Source of the DNA: Ricinus communis
Lineage: Eukaryota; Streptophyta; Magnoliopsida; Malpighiales; Euphorbiaceae
Direction of reading: 5' to 3'
DNA length: 64,000 nucleotides
Assembly: GCF_019578655.1 (NCBI RefSeq)
Contig: NC_063261.1
Span: 1,240,001-1,304,000 of the forward strand
The notes beneath the pieces were generated by a model. It saw only the letters and a program-made list of their open reading frames with translations. It was not told the DNA's origin and did not search any database. This document shows positions 22,701 through 32,801 of the stretch, one piece after another. A program made the translations under genes and the position numbers. The stretch's first letter is position 1. The number at the start of each line of letters is the position of its first letter.

Positions 22701-25700
22701 CCATGGCAAAGAGATAGAGCTTTCTGATGAAAATTTATGTATCACTAGGAACTCCAAGTATATGTACTAACTTACCATTGCTTAGAGTTCTGTTCAACTG
22801 TAGTTTTTCCTTAGACCCCAATTATCTTAATAACTGCCATGACTGCTTATTGTTGGACATTAGAGGTTTAGACCCCCAATCCTTGACTCTCGCTTGCATA
22901 GAAAAAGCTATTGCGTAATGGTTGATGATGGTCGTGAACTTGTGGTCAACTGGACAATCTTGAATATTTTGTTCTTGCTTCCTGGTTTCTTTTTGACAAC
23001 TATTGACTTCTTAATATTGTCTTTGCCTTGGCACTTTGTTTCCTTATTCCAAAGGACATCTCTGGACAGTGATTGAAACATAGTTTATCATGTTCCTCAG
23101 CATTTATTGCATTTATTGACTGTATTATGATCATGTTCATAACAATTCATGCAATTGTTAAATGGTTCATGCTTTTAGTTAAAATATTGAGCAGCTTAGA
23201 ATTTTGATTTCTCGTTAGTTGGTGTTGGTGTCGATGTTTATTGCCAAAAGCAGTTAGATCATCATGTAAAGCATTATATATATGGGTATATGTGTTATGC
23301 TTCAGAACTTCCTTATGTTATGCGGATTAAGTATTTAGTATATTAGAAGTCATATTTGTCCCACATCGCTAAGTTAACAGGTTGTTTTAATGTATAAATA
23401 TGGATTGGACGCCCTCTCTTTTTGAGTTAGCTTTTGAAAATGAGTTCTATCTAATCCCATTTGTTAGAGTATCAGAACCAAACTTTTACTACGATGATGG
23501 GTTTGGACCTAGTCTATTTGCATGTCATGCTTAACCTGAGGGAGGGTGTTAGAATTTGTATTTGTCCTACATCGCTAAATACATCGCTAAATTACTGGCT
23601 ATTATGATGTATATATGTGGATTGAGCTCTTCCTTTGTGCTAGCTTTTGCTACCCAAGCACATTTATCATGGTAAACATGAACTTTAAGCACGAAAATTA
23701 TGAACTTTGTTGGAGAATTATTTTGTGAAAGTGAAGTATCATGCCTAATTTCTGCTTCTTAATTGGAACAAGAGTGCTGGCCTAAATTGAATATCTCCTC
23801 CAAATTCTAACATCCACCTTTAATGGTTGGCACATGGTGTCTGCAAATAAATAGAAAAGATAGGTTGTATTGCTTCTTAATTTACATGTATTACATTGTA
23901 TATATATATAGGTACAAACATCACCTAAATAAAGAAAGAACATAATCACAGCTATTTAAGAAATCTGCCTATATAAGAAATCTGCCTAATGATTTGCCTA
24001 ATCTCTTTTAATGTAGCCTAGAATTTCTATATTTACAACTAGGTCAATATTTCCTATTCCAACACTCCCCCTCAAGCTGGCTGAAAAATATCTCCCATTG
24101 ACAGCTTGCTTACTAGAAAATCAAATTGTCTTTTCAGTAGTCCTTTGGTAAAAGTATCAGCTATTTGTTGAGATGTAGGAATATAAGGAATACAAATCAG
24201 TCCACTTTCAATCTTCTCTTTGATAAAGTGCTTGTCAACTTCAACATGCTTAGTCCGATCATGATGAACTAGATTATGTGCAATGGAAAAAGCAGTTTTG
24301 TTGTCACAATAGACTTTCATGGGGAGGGAAATAGGTAGCTCCAAATCTTCTAGTAACCTTTTAATCCACATTGCTTCACAAATTCCATGTGCAGGAGATC
24401 TGAATTCAGCTTCAGCACTACTACGTGCTACAACATTTTATTTTTTGCTCCTCCAGGAAACAAGATTTCCTCCAATAAAAGTGCAATACCCTGATGTTGA
24501 CCTTCTATCTGCAGTGCTACCTGCCCAATCAGCATCGGTATAGACTTCCACTTGCAAATGACCAGATTTTTTAAACTTCAGTCCTTTTCCAGGTGTTCCC
24601 TTTAGATATCTAAGTATCCTATAGGCAGCTTCAAAGTGTTCTTGGCCTGGTGAGTGCATAAATTGGCTAATCATGCTTACTGCAAATGCTATATCAGGAC
24701 GAGTATGTGACAGATATATAAGTCTGCCCACTAAACACTGAAACCTCTCCTTTTCAGTTATATCCTCTAGTTCTGCAGGATTTAATTTGAGATTCACCTC
24801 CGTTGGAGTTTCAGTTGCTTTGCAACCTAGAAGACCTGTTTCATTTAGTAGATCAAGGATATATTTCCTTTGATTCACAAAAATTCCTTCTCGTGATCTT
24901 GCGAACTCCATGCCTAGAAAATACTTTAATGCCCCTAGGTCTTTGATCTCAAAATCCTGACTTAGCTTTTTCTTTAAACTAGCTAATTCATCCTCATCAT
25001 CACCAGTTAAAATCATATCATCAACATACACAACCAACACTGCTGTTTTACCTTCCTTAAAACGTTTATAAAACATGGTGTGGTCTGCTTGACTTTGATT
25101 GTATCCATATTTTTTCATTGTTTTCCCAAATCGTTCAAACCATGCTCTTGGGGATTGCTTAAGGCCATATAAAGATTTCTTAAGTCTGCAAACTTTGATT
25201 TTGCCAACAGACTTTTCAAATCCAGGAGGTGGACTCATGAACACTTCCTCTTCTAAATCACCATTGAGAAAGGCATTTTTCACATTTAGTTGTAGTGGCC
25301 AACTGAAATTAACTGCGAGAGACAATAAAACACGTATAGAGTTAATTTTGGCTACTGGAGCAAAGGTTTCTTGGTAATCGATACCATAAGTTTGAGTAAA
25401 CCCCTTAGCTGCCAGCCTAGCCTTGTATCTCTCCACATTGCCATCTGCTTTACATTTTACAGTAAAAACCCATTTGCAACCAACAATTTTTTGATCTTTG
25501 GGGAGTTCTACCACTTCCCATGTCCTATTCCTTTTCAACGCACCCATTTCTTCCATTACTGCCATCCTCCAATTTGGATCATCAAGTGCTTCCTGAATAT
25601 TTCTTGGAATAAACAGATTTGAGATTTTAACACAAATGCCATATCACTCTTGGAGAGTTCATTATAAGATAAATGATTTGCAATTGGATGATTAGTACAA

Positions 25701-28700
25701 GAACGGGTTCCTTTTCTAAGTGCAATAGGGACATCAAGATCACAATATTCATGCGATTTTTGAGGATTATTAAAAGAACAATTATTTTGAGGAGAATCTT
25801 GAGTACCTGAATTCGGAGTGGATTGACTAGGTGCTGAGGAGATGATGAGTTCTCTACCTTTTTTGTGATCCTTTCTCCTTGTATAAACAAGAACCTCACG
25901 CTCATTATTTGGAAGTGTTTCTTTCTCTGTCATAGATTCAATATTGCTTGACAAAATAAAAGTTTTATCTTTAAAAATATTTGGCGTAGAAGCCACAATT
26001 TTGGGTAAAACATGCTATCCCATTTATTTTCTTCCTCTAATTGCTCCCCCTGAAGAAAATTCCTTTTGAAATAAGGCTGATTTTCAAGAAAGATAACATC
26101 CATAGAAATTATGACCTTTTTATTGTGGGGATTGAAAAACTTATACCCTTTCTTATTTGATGCATAACCAACAAAAACATATTTCTCAGCCCTTGGATCT
26201 AGTTTGGATTGATCCTTGTTGCTAGATAAATGGACATAGGCTGTGCAACCAAAAATTTTAAGAGGTAAATTGGATGAAAGACGATGTTGCGGGAAGTAAT
26301 GTTGAAAACATTCAAGGGGAGTAGTAAAATCAAGAACACGAGTAGGCATTCTATTAATCAAATATGATGCAGTTAAAATAGCTTCTCCCCATAAATATTT
26401 AGGTATATACATAGAGAACATAATAGCATGAGCCACTTCCAATAAGTGTCTATTTTTGCGCTCAGCTATACCATTTTGTTGGGGCGTATCAATACAAGTA
26501 GATTTATGTTGAATACCTTTGTCTTTTAAAAACTTCCCAAGCGTTTCATTGAAATACTCTGTACCATTATCAATATGTAGGGTACTGATTTTAGTTTGAA
26601 AATTGATTTTCAATCATAACGTAAAAATTTTGAAAGATTGTCTTAACATCAGACTTGTTAGTCATTAAAAAAACCCAACACAATCGAGTATGATCATCGA
26701 TAAATATGACAAACCATTTTTTTTCCGAATAAGTATAGATCCGTGAGGGACCCCACACATCACTATGAATTAAATTAAAAGGCCTTGAGGGTTGATAAGG
26801 CTTTGAATGATAAATGTGCTTATGACTTTTTGATAAAATGCAATGTTCACAATAAAAACAAGAACAATCTATTCCTTTAAATAAAGTAGGAAACAACCTT
26901 TTAAGGTAGAAAACACTAGGATGCCCTAATCTATAATGCCAAAGCATGATTTTATCTTTAACAGAGATAGAACTAACACTACTTAGTCCATGAGGTTTTT
27001 CATCTTTGGAGGCTTCAGCTTCAAAATGGTAGAGCCCATCTATCATCCTAGCACTGCCAATCTTCCTCCCCGAATTCTGGTCCTGAAACACACAATAGGA
27101 GTCACAAAAAATGACACGGCAATTGGAATCTTTAGACAGTTTACTGACAGATAATAGATTACATGCAAGTTTAGGTACATGGAGGACAAATTTAAGAGTC
27201 AAAGTTTTTGACAAACTGATTGTACCTTTACCAGCAATTGGTGTGTAAGAACCATCTGCTATACGAATTTTTTCATGACCAGAACAAGGAACATAAGTAT
27301 GAAATAAACTTGAGACACTTGTCATATGGTCAGATGCTCCAGAATTTATGATCCATGGAGCAGTTAGACTCACACAGGATAAGGCATTTAAATTTCTACC
27401 TGTTTGTGCCAAGGAAGCATTAGGAGTACCAGAGGATCCAGAATTAGATTTCAGCAGCTTTAGTATTTGATCAACTTGTTGTGGAGTGAAGGGGACAGCT
27501 CCAACTTCATTCGCAGAAGGAGTCCGATTGAACTTGCCTTCATGTTTTCCCTTCCAGTTAGCTGGTTTTCCATGAAGTTTCCAGCAACTTTCACGTGTAT
27601 GCTTTGGTTTGTTGCAGTGGTCACACCAAACACGGGGCATTTTATCAAATTTCTTCACTTTTCTTGCATAAGATTTAGTTGCTGCTAATGCAGAATTTTC
27701 AGTGCTGCTGTTTGAGCCTTTTTTCCCTAACATAACCAGCCTGCGACTTTCCTCACGTCGAACCTCAACAAATACCTCGCCAATAGATGGAAGGGGCTGT
27801 CTCCCAATGATTCGCCCTCTCACTTCATTAAACTCCACATTAAGTCCCATGAGGAATTTGAAAATGCGATCATCTTCTACCTTTTTTTTGTAATGATTGC
27901 AATCATCAGTAGATTTCTATTCATAAAAGTTAAACAAGTCCAAGTCTTGCCATAGACGTTTCAGAGAATTAAAATATTTGGTGACACTATCCTCACCTTG
28001 ATGGATTTCCCCTAGTTTTAGCATGATTTCATATATCTGAGACTGATTTCCCAGATCTGAATACATTAAATTGACATTATCCCAAAGTTCCTTTGCTGTG
28101 TGATAACACATGTAATTGGAACTTATGTCTTCCTCCATGGAGTTGACTAGCCGTGTCATAACCATGGAATTTTCTGCATCCCAAGAAGAATAGGATGGGT
28201 CATCCATGTCTGGTTCCTTCTTCTCACCAGTTCAGTATCCACTCTTCCCTCTACCTCGAATATACATACGCACAGACTGAGACCAGCGTAGAAAATTCTC
28301 TCCATTCAGCCTAACAGTAGTTATTTGGACCGAATGAGAATCAGATGTGGCTAAGATTTTTTGTTGATTGGATGAAGTAGGTTTTCAGAAGTAGGATTAG
28401 TGACTGACCCATCAGATGGAGTTGCAGGCATGGTGGAATTGTAGTGGCTAGATTTTTCTTTGAGGAGGCTAGGTTTTTTTTTTTTTTTTTTTTTTTTTTC
28501 GGATGGCTCTGATACCATGTAAATAAATAGAAAAGATAGGTTATATTGCTTCTTAATTTACATGTATTACATTGTATATATATATAGGTACAAACACCAC
28601 CTAAATAAAGAAAGAACATAATCACAGCTATATAAGAAATCTGCCTAATGATTTGCCTAATCTCCTTTAATGTAGCCTATAATTCCTATATTTACAGCTA

Positions 28701-31700
28701 GGTCAATATTTCCTATTCCAACAGTTGGCACATGGTGTCCATTAAACTATTCTTGCATTCCCAAAAAAGAAAAAGTGAAATGGTGTTTCCGAATAGCTTG
28801 CTGTGTGGGCTTGGATTGTATGGATGAGTTACATGGTTGTAGTAGGCTATGTTGACATGCCAAATCTCCGCATGTGCTAGAAGTTTATTGCACATCCATT
28901 GAGAAATATCTCTAGTTTCATCATATTATTAGTCTTGCATAAATGTTCCTCATTCTTATACAATTTTCACTAGCATGGATCAGATCATTGCACCTCTTGT
29001 TTCTATTTTATCAGTCTAGAACTGCCTTATGTGCAAAGACTCATTAGCATCAAATCACAAGCTTCTCTTTCACACCACATCCTTTTCCCCTTGAGAATCC
29101 TAATCAAAATGAACAAGTAGATTAACAATATAAAAATAAATAAAAAGTTAGGCCTGCTACTTTGGGTGTCTTGTGAATCTTAATAAATAGGCTAAAAGAT
29201 ATGATCATGAATAGAGAGAAATCAAGGTTTTTTATAGTCTTTGGATGTGGCAGACCACAATGCTTTCAGAGCTAGATCCCCTAGGAAGCTTTTCAGTGGG
29301 TAGCTTTCACCATAGCAGCAAGCAGCCTGCTTTTAGATGGTTCAAATTGTACCACACAGTTCATATGAAGCAACCCTTTTCATTGTGAGTAGTACCTGAG
29401 ATGCCTCTACTTTACCGATAGCTGGCTTTTTCGACCTTGTGACAGTGTTATACTCTTGTTAGTGAATCGAAGTCTTAAGTATCTGTATTGCTCATTTTGA
29501 ATTGATTTTGAGAAAAGCACCATCTTGATTACAACGTTAAAATATACTAAATTCAAGGCAGACTTGACATCATTTTATGATAAAAACTTCAAAAGAATTA
29601 TAAAGCATTTTCAAGCTGCCTTGTGACCTAAAAACAAAGGATGCTTTTTCAAAAGAACAGCTTCAGCCTCAATGAATTGGATGCTAAGAAGATTGTTGGG
29701 ATCTATAAGTGTTACTACCAGAGATTTTTGTTTTCATTGATATTTTAAAGGAGCATGTACTATATTTTGTGTTAGGGCTATGTTTGTTTTGAGGATGGGA
29801 AGGCGTAGCCATTGAAATTTAGAAGACGATATGGTTAGGTACAACATAAGAAGGAAATCTACCTGGTCCTTATTGTTTGCGAAGTTCAAATTCCTTCTCT
29901 CCATCCTCTCAAGCAAAAATAAACAAAGGCTAATATTCATAAAATAGATGGTTTATTGTGAGTCTTATTTATGTTGTAAAATACCTATACCATGTTCTAG
30001 AGATTTGTTTGGTAATGCATAGTGAGCCTCTTAAGTTTGTAGCATATATCATATGTATTCCAGTGAGCAATCAGTCAGCTAAGATTGTTTTATGGTTGTT
30101 GATGAACTTTGAATCCTCTCTTCACATTTTCAGGAAATCCACATGGCTTTTCTTAGGCCATCTTTGATGAGAGTTCTGTATGGTATTAATAGGATAGCAA
30201 ATTATATCAATTCCAACCTTCATGCTACATTTCTATATGGTGCAGGAATGTGGATTTGCACCCTCAGTTGTCAGCTATGGATGTCTCATCAATCTGTACG
30301 CTAAGGCATGAATTTCATCATTTTCCCTAGTTATATGAATCGATTCCTCTTTAACAATATGAATGATTTAAGAACTGGATTGAGAAATCATATGTTCTCA
30401 TTTTTAGGTTGGTAAAATCTCTAAAGCCCTCGAAGTTAGCAAAATGATGGAGTCAGCTGGTATAAAACACAACATGAAGACTTATTCCATGTTAATCAAT
30501 GGATTCTTGAAGTTAAAAGATTGGGCCAATGCATTTGCAATTTTTGAAGATGTTGTCAAGGATGGGTTGAAGCCTGATGTGGTACTCTACAATAACATCA
30601 TTAGAGCATTCTGCGGAATGGGAACCATGGATCGTGCTATCTGTATGGTAAAAGAAATGCAGAAGGAAAGGCATAGGCCTACTTCACGTACATTTATGCC
30701 CATTATACATGGATTTGCACGAGCTGGAGAAATGAAAAGAGCTCTAGATGTTTTCGATATGATGAGGCGGAGTGGATGTATTCCAACAGTGCACACTTTC
30801 AATGCTTTGATTCTTGGTTTGGTAGAGAAGCGCCAGGTAAATTATGCTTGAATTCTATTCTTGGATCTTTTCCGCTTCCTTTGTGTAAATTTAAATGCCT
30901 TTTTATTCTGTTAGTCCTCTGTTTTCGTAACTTAATTATCACTTACATAATGTTGTAAGATTGTCCTTCTGTATATGTAGATGGAGAAAGCTATTGAAAT
31001 ATTGGATGAGATGGCACTGGCAGGTGTAAGTCCAAATGAGCATACATACACAACAATCATGCATGGGTATGCGGCATTAGGTGATACTGGAAAAGCCTTT
31101 GAGTATTTCACCAAACTGAGAGACGAAGGACTACAGCTTGATGTGTACACATACGAGGCATTGTTGAAGGCATGCTGCAAGTCAGGCAGGATGCAAAGTG
31201 CTTTAGCAGTGACAAAAGAAATGAGTGCTCAAAATATTCCGAGGAACACTTTTGTTTATAATATTTTGATTGATGGGTATGCATACTCTAAGAGTCATTA
31301 TTATACAATAGCTTTTCACTTTTTACTTGTTTCTCTTTCTTGGCTGGAACTGCTTCTTCAGTGGTATTGCTGTACCATTTATTCTTTCGAATTCTCTTCA
31401 TTTATAGAGGACCTCGTTTCTAATGCAACTATAGTTATTTGCTCCTGATGATACTGTTTGGATTTTTCCCTGTTTCTTAAATCTGTTGTTTTTCTTATGT
31501 AGATGGGCTCGAAGAGGTGATGTTTGGGAGGCCGCTGACCTTATGCAACAAATGAAACAAGGAGGAGTTAAACCTGATATTCATACTTATACATCATTCA
31601 TAAATGCTTGTTGCAAGGCTGGGGACATGCTGGTAATGTTTGGTTAGAAACTAGTTTAAATTTCTTTCATCATTATCTTTCTGAGTAAGAAAACCAAATC

Positions 31701-32801
31701 TGGTCTGCATTACTCCAATAGAATTAGTTCTTTAAGTTGGGTTTGGCCTATACATAAAACGAGAAGTAATGATTATAGTGCCAATTCCTTTTCTAGGTAC
31801 CCTGTTGCTAAAAATCTTGCTTTTACTTTTGTGCTGAATTGCATGTTTTTCCATTCTATAAATAGCCTTAATTTGTAGGAAATGTGGTGCTCAGAATAAC
31901 GTAGGAGCAAATGATTTGTTGAAAATTATTTCCATTTTGAACAGCCAAAATTTTTTCCTAAGATTTTAGAAAACTCTCTGACTTCTATTATATGACACTT
32001 CATTTTTCCTTTTGGAAATTTAAAATTATAATAGTCAACATTGTGGCTCTTCCATCCAAATCACAGCAATGTGTTTTTGGATCCATTGTGAACTCATCTT
32101 TAGCCACTATATAGAAAAAGTGATGTTTTATTTCAAACTGAATACCATAGCATCTTTTCATCAAACTTTAGTGAGTTGCAATTAACTCATGAATATATGT
32201 ATGTTCTTGTATATTATGTTGTATAATTCTTTGATGGAAGCGGATTTTTCAGAGAGCATCAAAAATGATGGAGGAAATGGAGACGTCTGGAGTGAAGCCA
32301 AATGTTAAAACCTACACTACACTGATACATGGGTGGGCACGTGCATCTCTTCCAGAAAAGGCTTTGAGATGCTTTCAAGAAATGAAGTTGGCAGGATTAA
32401 AGCCTGACAAAGCTGTATACCATTGCTTGATGACAGCATTGCTATCCAGGGCTACTGTTACCGAAGCATATGTTCGCCCTGGTATTCTTTCCATTTGTAA
32501 AGAGATGATAGAATCTGGGTTGATTGTAGATATGGGGACAGCAGTTCACTGGTCCAAGTCTCTGCGCAAGATTGAGAGAACAGGTGGGGAGCTTACAGAA
32601 GCCTTGCAAAAAACTTTCCCTCCTGATTGGAATATGCGCCACAGTGTAGATGCCGATCCTGAGTCATGCGACGATGAGCTTGACAATGATGGTGAGAACG
32701 ACATGTATTCCGGCGGAATGCATGCTGATGATGAAGATGATGTTGATAATGACAATGATGAAGATGATTACTTCAACCAAAGACTCTCTAACATAAAGTA
32801 A
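18836..32801 (+). CDS. PPR4: PPR4: RRM plus P-type pentatricopeptide repeat protein
   Basis: Ten exons: 18836-19744, 20433-20560, 21187-21327, 21793-21879, 22437-22590, 30246-30305, 30408-30836, 30981-31276, 31503-31632, 32253-32801. The joined length is 2883 nt, 960 residues. Residues 1-155 are rich in Ser, Thr and Pro with few acids, as in a plastid transit peptide. The RRM is at about 162-240 (RNP2 IFIGNL 164-169, RNP1-like AGFGFVIY 204-211). Fifteen 35-residue PPR motifs run without gaps from 307 to 831, with a partial sixteenth after. An acidic Asp/Asn-rich tail precedes the end. RRM plus PPR in one chain is diagnostic of PPR4, which in maize and Arabidopsis (At5g04810) acts in the chloroplast on rps12 intron 1 trans-splicing. 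The frame is open throughout. Exon calls follow splice motifs and PPR periodicity; I cannot confirm them with transcripts. Confidence 0.93.
20433..20560 (+). CDS. PPR4: PPR4 exon 2: PPR motif 1
   Basis: Acceptor AATAATCAG before 20433; donor ACTAG/GTAAAT at 20561. It encodes PSRREYGLMV onward: motif 1 and the start of motif 2. It enters in phase 0 and leaves with two bases carried over. Confidence 0.9.
20741..21000. repeat. Possible small MITE-like insertion in PPR4 intron 2
   Basis: The segment starts near 'ggttggaaaaagcgcttt' and ends near 'ttgtaaaaccaaacacat', which gives weakly similar inverted ends, and it contains AAAAGC/GCTTTT words in both orientations. This resembles common plant MITEs, but no clear duplication is visible. 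Confidence 0.25.
21187..21327 (+). CDS. PPR4: PPR4 exon 3: PPR motifs 2-3
   Basis: Acceptor TTTCATGCAG; donor GCTGA/GTAAGT at 21328. It encodes LIHAYAVGRDMEEAL and then VTYSIIVGGFAKIGNA. Confidence 0.9.
21793..21879 (+). CDS. PPR4: PPR4 exon 4: PPR motifs 3-4
   Basis: The acceptor is GTTGAAG before 21793, chosen over the next AG at 21800 because only the first keeps the frame (DAADRWFKEAK) and the 35-residue spacing. The donor is TATTG/GTCAGT at 21880. Confidence 0.85.
22437..22590 (+). CDS. PPR4: PPR4 exon 5: PPR motifs 4-5
   Basis: Acceptor CAATTGTAG; donor CTCAAG/GTAAAA at 22591. It encodes CQTCNMDQAEALVREM to VFERLK and ends in phase 0. The following intron is 7655 bp and filled with retroelements. 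Confidence 0.9.
23341..23655 (+). mobile_element. TRIM-like element in PPR4 intron 5
   Basis: Two about 110-bp similar blocks start TATTAGAAGTCATATTTGTC (23341) and TGTTAGAATTTGTATTTGTC (23547). Between them lie a PBS-like GAGTATCAGAACCA (23467-23480; tRNA-Met type with changes) and a PPT-like GAGGGAGGG (23538-23546) directly before the second block. This is the layout of a terminal-repeat retrotransposon in miniature. There is no coding capacity. The outer edges and target duplication are unclear. Confidence 0.55.
23842..24064 (-). repeat. C1 3' LTR
   Basis: 223 bp, plus-strand ends TGCAAATAAA and TATTCCAACA. It carries a 17-bp tandem duplication (aagaaatctgcctatat) absent from the other LTR, which accounts for the length difference. 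A TATATATATA run at about 23900 would serve as TATA box in element sense. Confidence 0.92.
24065..24073 (-). promoter_or_regulatory. C1 polypurine tract
   Basis: The plus strand CTCCCCCTC is GAGGGGGAG in element sense, directly before TGTTGG of the 3' LTR. Confidence 0.85.
24072..25565 (-). pseudogene. C1 reverse transcriptase and RNase H
   Basis: One frame from 25565 to 24072 with a single stop at 24438 (SKK-stop-NVVARSS, where Gln is usual). RT blocks include CKWVFTVK, RYKARLAAKGFTQ, FAPVAKINSIR, SLYGLKQSPRAW and the catalytic YVDDM at 25017-25028. The first catalytic Asp block reads LNVKNAFLNG instead of DVKNAFL, an Asp-to-Asn change. RNase H/3' blocks include YTDADWAG, STSGYC, YCDNKTA and DTFTKGL. 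In an intact element this makes cDNA from the element RNA in virus-like particles; here it is damaged. Confidence 0.92.
25556..26613 (-). pseudogene. C1 integrase
   Basis: Frame 26613-25930 holds HIDNGTEY (second catalytic Asp) and DTPQQNGIAERKNRH (catalytic Glu), then a LKIFGCTAYVH/KYVFVGYA block near the C-terminal side. The next 370 bases (25996-25556) continue in another frame, so there is at least one frameshift here. The N-terminal zinc-finger part lies in the preceding frame. Confidence 0.9.
26591..28431 (-). pseudogene. C1 gag, protease and integrase N-terminus
   Basis: Gag starts MPATPSDGSV at 28431, has an early stop, and continues after a frameshift as MDDPSYSSWDAENSMVMT. A TAG sits where Trp is usual (NFYE-stop-K). 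The zinc knuckle CDHCNKPKHTRESC is at about 27600. The protease motif reads WIINSGASDHM at about 27344, so the catalytic Asp of the normal DSG is Asn. GAG-preintegrase LWHYRLGHPS and the zinc-binding CFYCEHC follow. All domains are in the Copia order. Confidence 0.9.
28475..28499. repeat. Poly-T run in C1 leader
   Basis: About 24 consecutive T on the plus strand (poly-A in element sense) between the 5' PBS and gag. Homopolymer length is prone to sequencing error. Confidence 0.8.
28504..28517 (-). promoter_or_regulatory. C1 primer-binding site (tRNA-Met type)
   Basis: The plus strand TGGCTCTGATACCA is TGGTATCAGAGCCA in element sense, directly adjoining the 5' LTR. This is the standard initiator tRNA-Met PBS of Copia elements. 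Confidence 0.93.
28518..28723 (-). repeat. C1 5' LTR
   Basis: 206 bp, plus-strand ends TGTAAATAAA and TATTCCAACA. It differs from the 3' LTR by roughly eight substitutions and the 17-bp duplication, so the insertion is not recent. Confidence 0.92.
28740..30245 (+). other. Rest of PPR4 intron 5
   Basis: About 1.5 kb of intron downstream of C1. I see no coding sequence, RNA gene or clear repeat; the DNA is AT-rich. Confidence 0.6.
30246..30305 (+). CDS. PPR4: PPR4 exon 6: short exon with GC donor
   Basis: Acceptor TATGGTGCAG; encodes ECGFAPSVVSYGCLINLYAK (20 codons). The donor is AAG/GCATGA at 30306, a GC rather than a GT. Splicing here restores exact 35-residue motifs 5 and 6. Confidence 0.88.
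30408..30836 (+). CDS. PPR4: PPR4 exon 7: PPR motifs 6-10
   Basis: Acceptor CATTTTTAG; donor CGCCAG/GTAAAT at 30837. It encodes 143 residues, from VGKISKALEV to LGLVEKRQ. Confidence 0.93.
30981..31276 (+). CDS. PPR4: PPR4 exon 8: PPR motifs 10-13
   Basis: Acceptor TATATGTAG; donor GATGG/GTATGC at 31277, leaving two bases carried over. It encodes MEKAIEILDEM to FVYNILIDG. Confidence 0.92.
31503..31632 (+). CDS. PPR4: PPR4 exon 9: PPR motifs 13-14
   Basis: Acceptor CTTATGTAG; donor ATGCTG/GTAATG at 31633. It encodes WARRGDVWEAADLMQQM to CCKAGDML. Confidence 0.92.
32253..32801 (+). CDS. PPR4: PPR4 exon 10: PPR motifs 14-16, acidic C-terminus
   Basis: Acceptor GGATTTTTCAG; encodes RASKMMEEMETSG onward and ends with TAA at 32799-32801. 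After the partial sixteenth motif comes a conserved-looking segment (AVHWSKSLRKIERTGGELTE), then an Asp/Asn-rich tail of about 45 residues. Confidence 0.93.
   Translation, partial: RASKMMEEMETSGVKPNVKTYTTLIHGWARASLPEKALRCFQEMKLAGLKPDKAVYHCLMTALLSRATVTEAYVRPGILSICKEMIESGLIVDMGTAVHWSKSLRKIERTGGELTEALQKTFPPDWNMRHSVDADPESCDDELDNDGENDMYSGGMHADDEDDVDNDNDEDDYFNQRLSNIK

Larger units (their letters stand above)
23842..28723 (-). mobile_element. Ty1/Copia element C1 in PPR4 intron 5, antisense
   Basis: A nearly complete Copia element of 4882 bp: left LTR 23842-24064 (3' LTR), PPT complement, RNase H, reverse transcriptase, integrase, protease, gag, tRNA-Met PBS complement, right LTR 28518-28723 (5' LTR). 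The domain order gag-PR-INT-RT-RH is that of Ty1/Copia. Frameshifts, stops and active-site changes make it nonautonomous. It is flanked by GTTGGCACATGGTGTC on both sides (23826-23841 and 28724-28739). It lies antisense to PPR4, within the intron. Confidence 0.95.

Noticed and set aside
24319..25622. Plus-strand ORFs opposite the Copia pol (24319, 25099, 25371)
   Set aside because: They are antisense shadows of the RT/RNase H frame on the minus strand.
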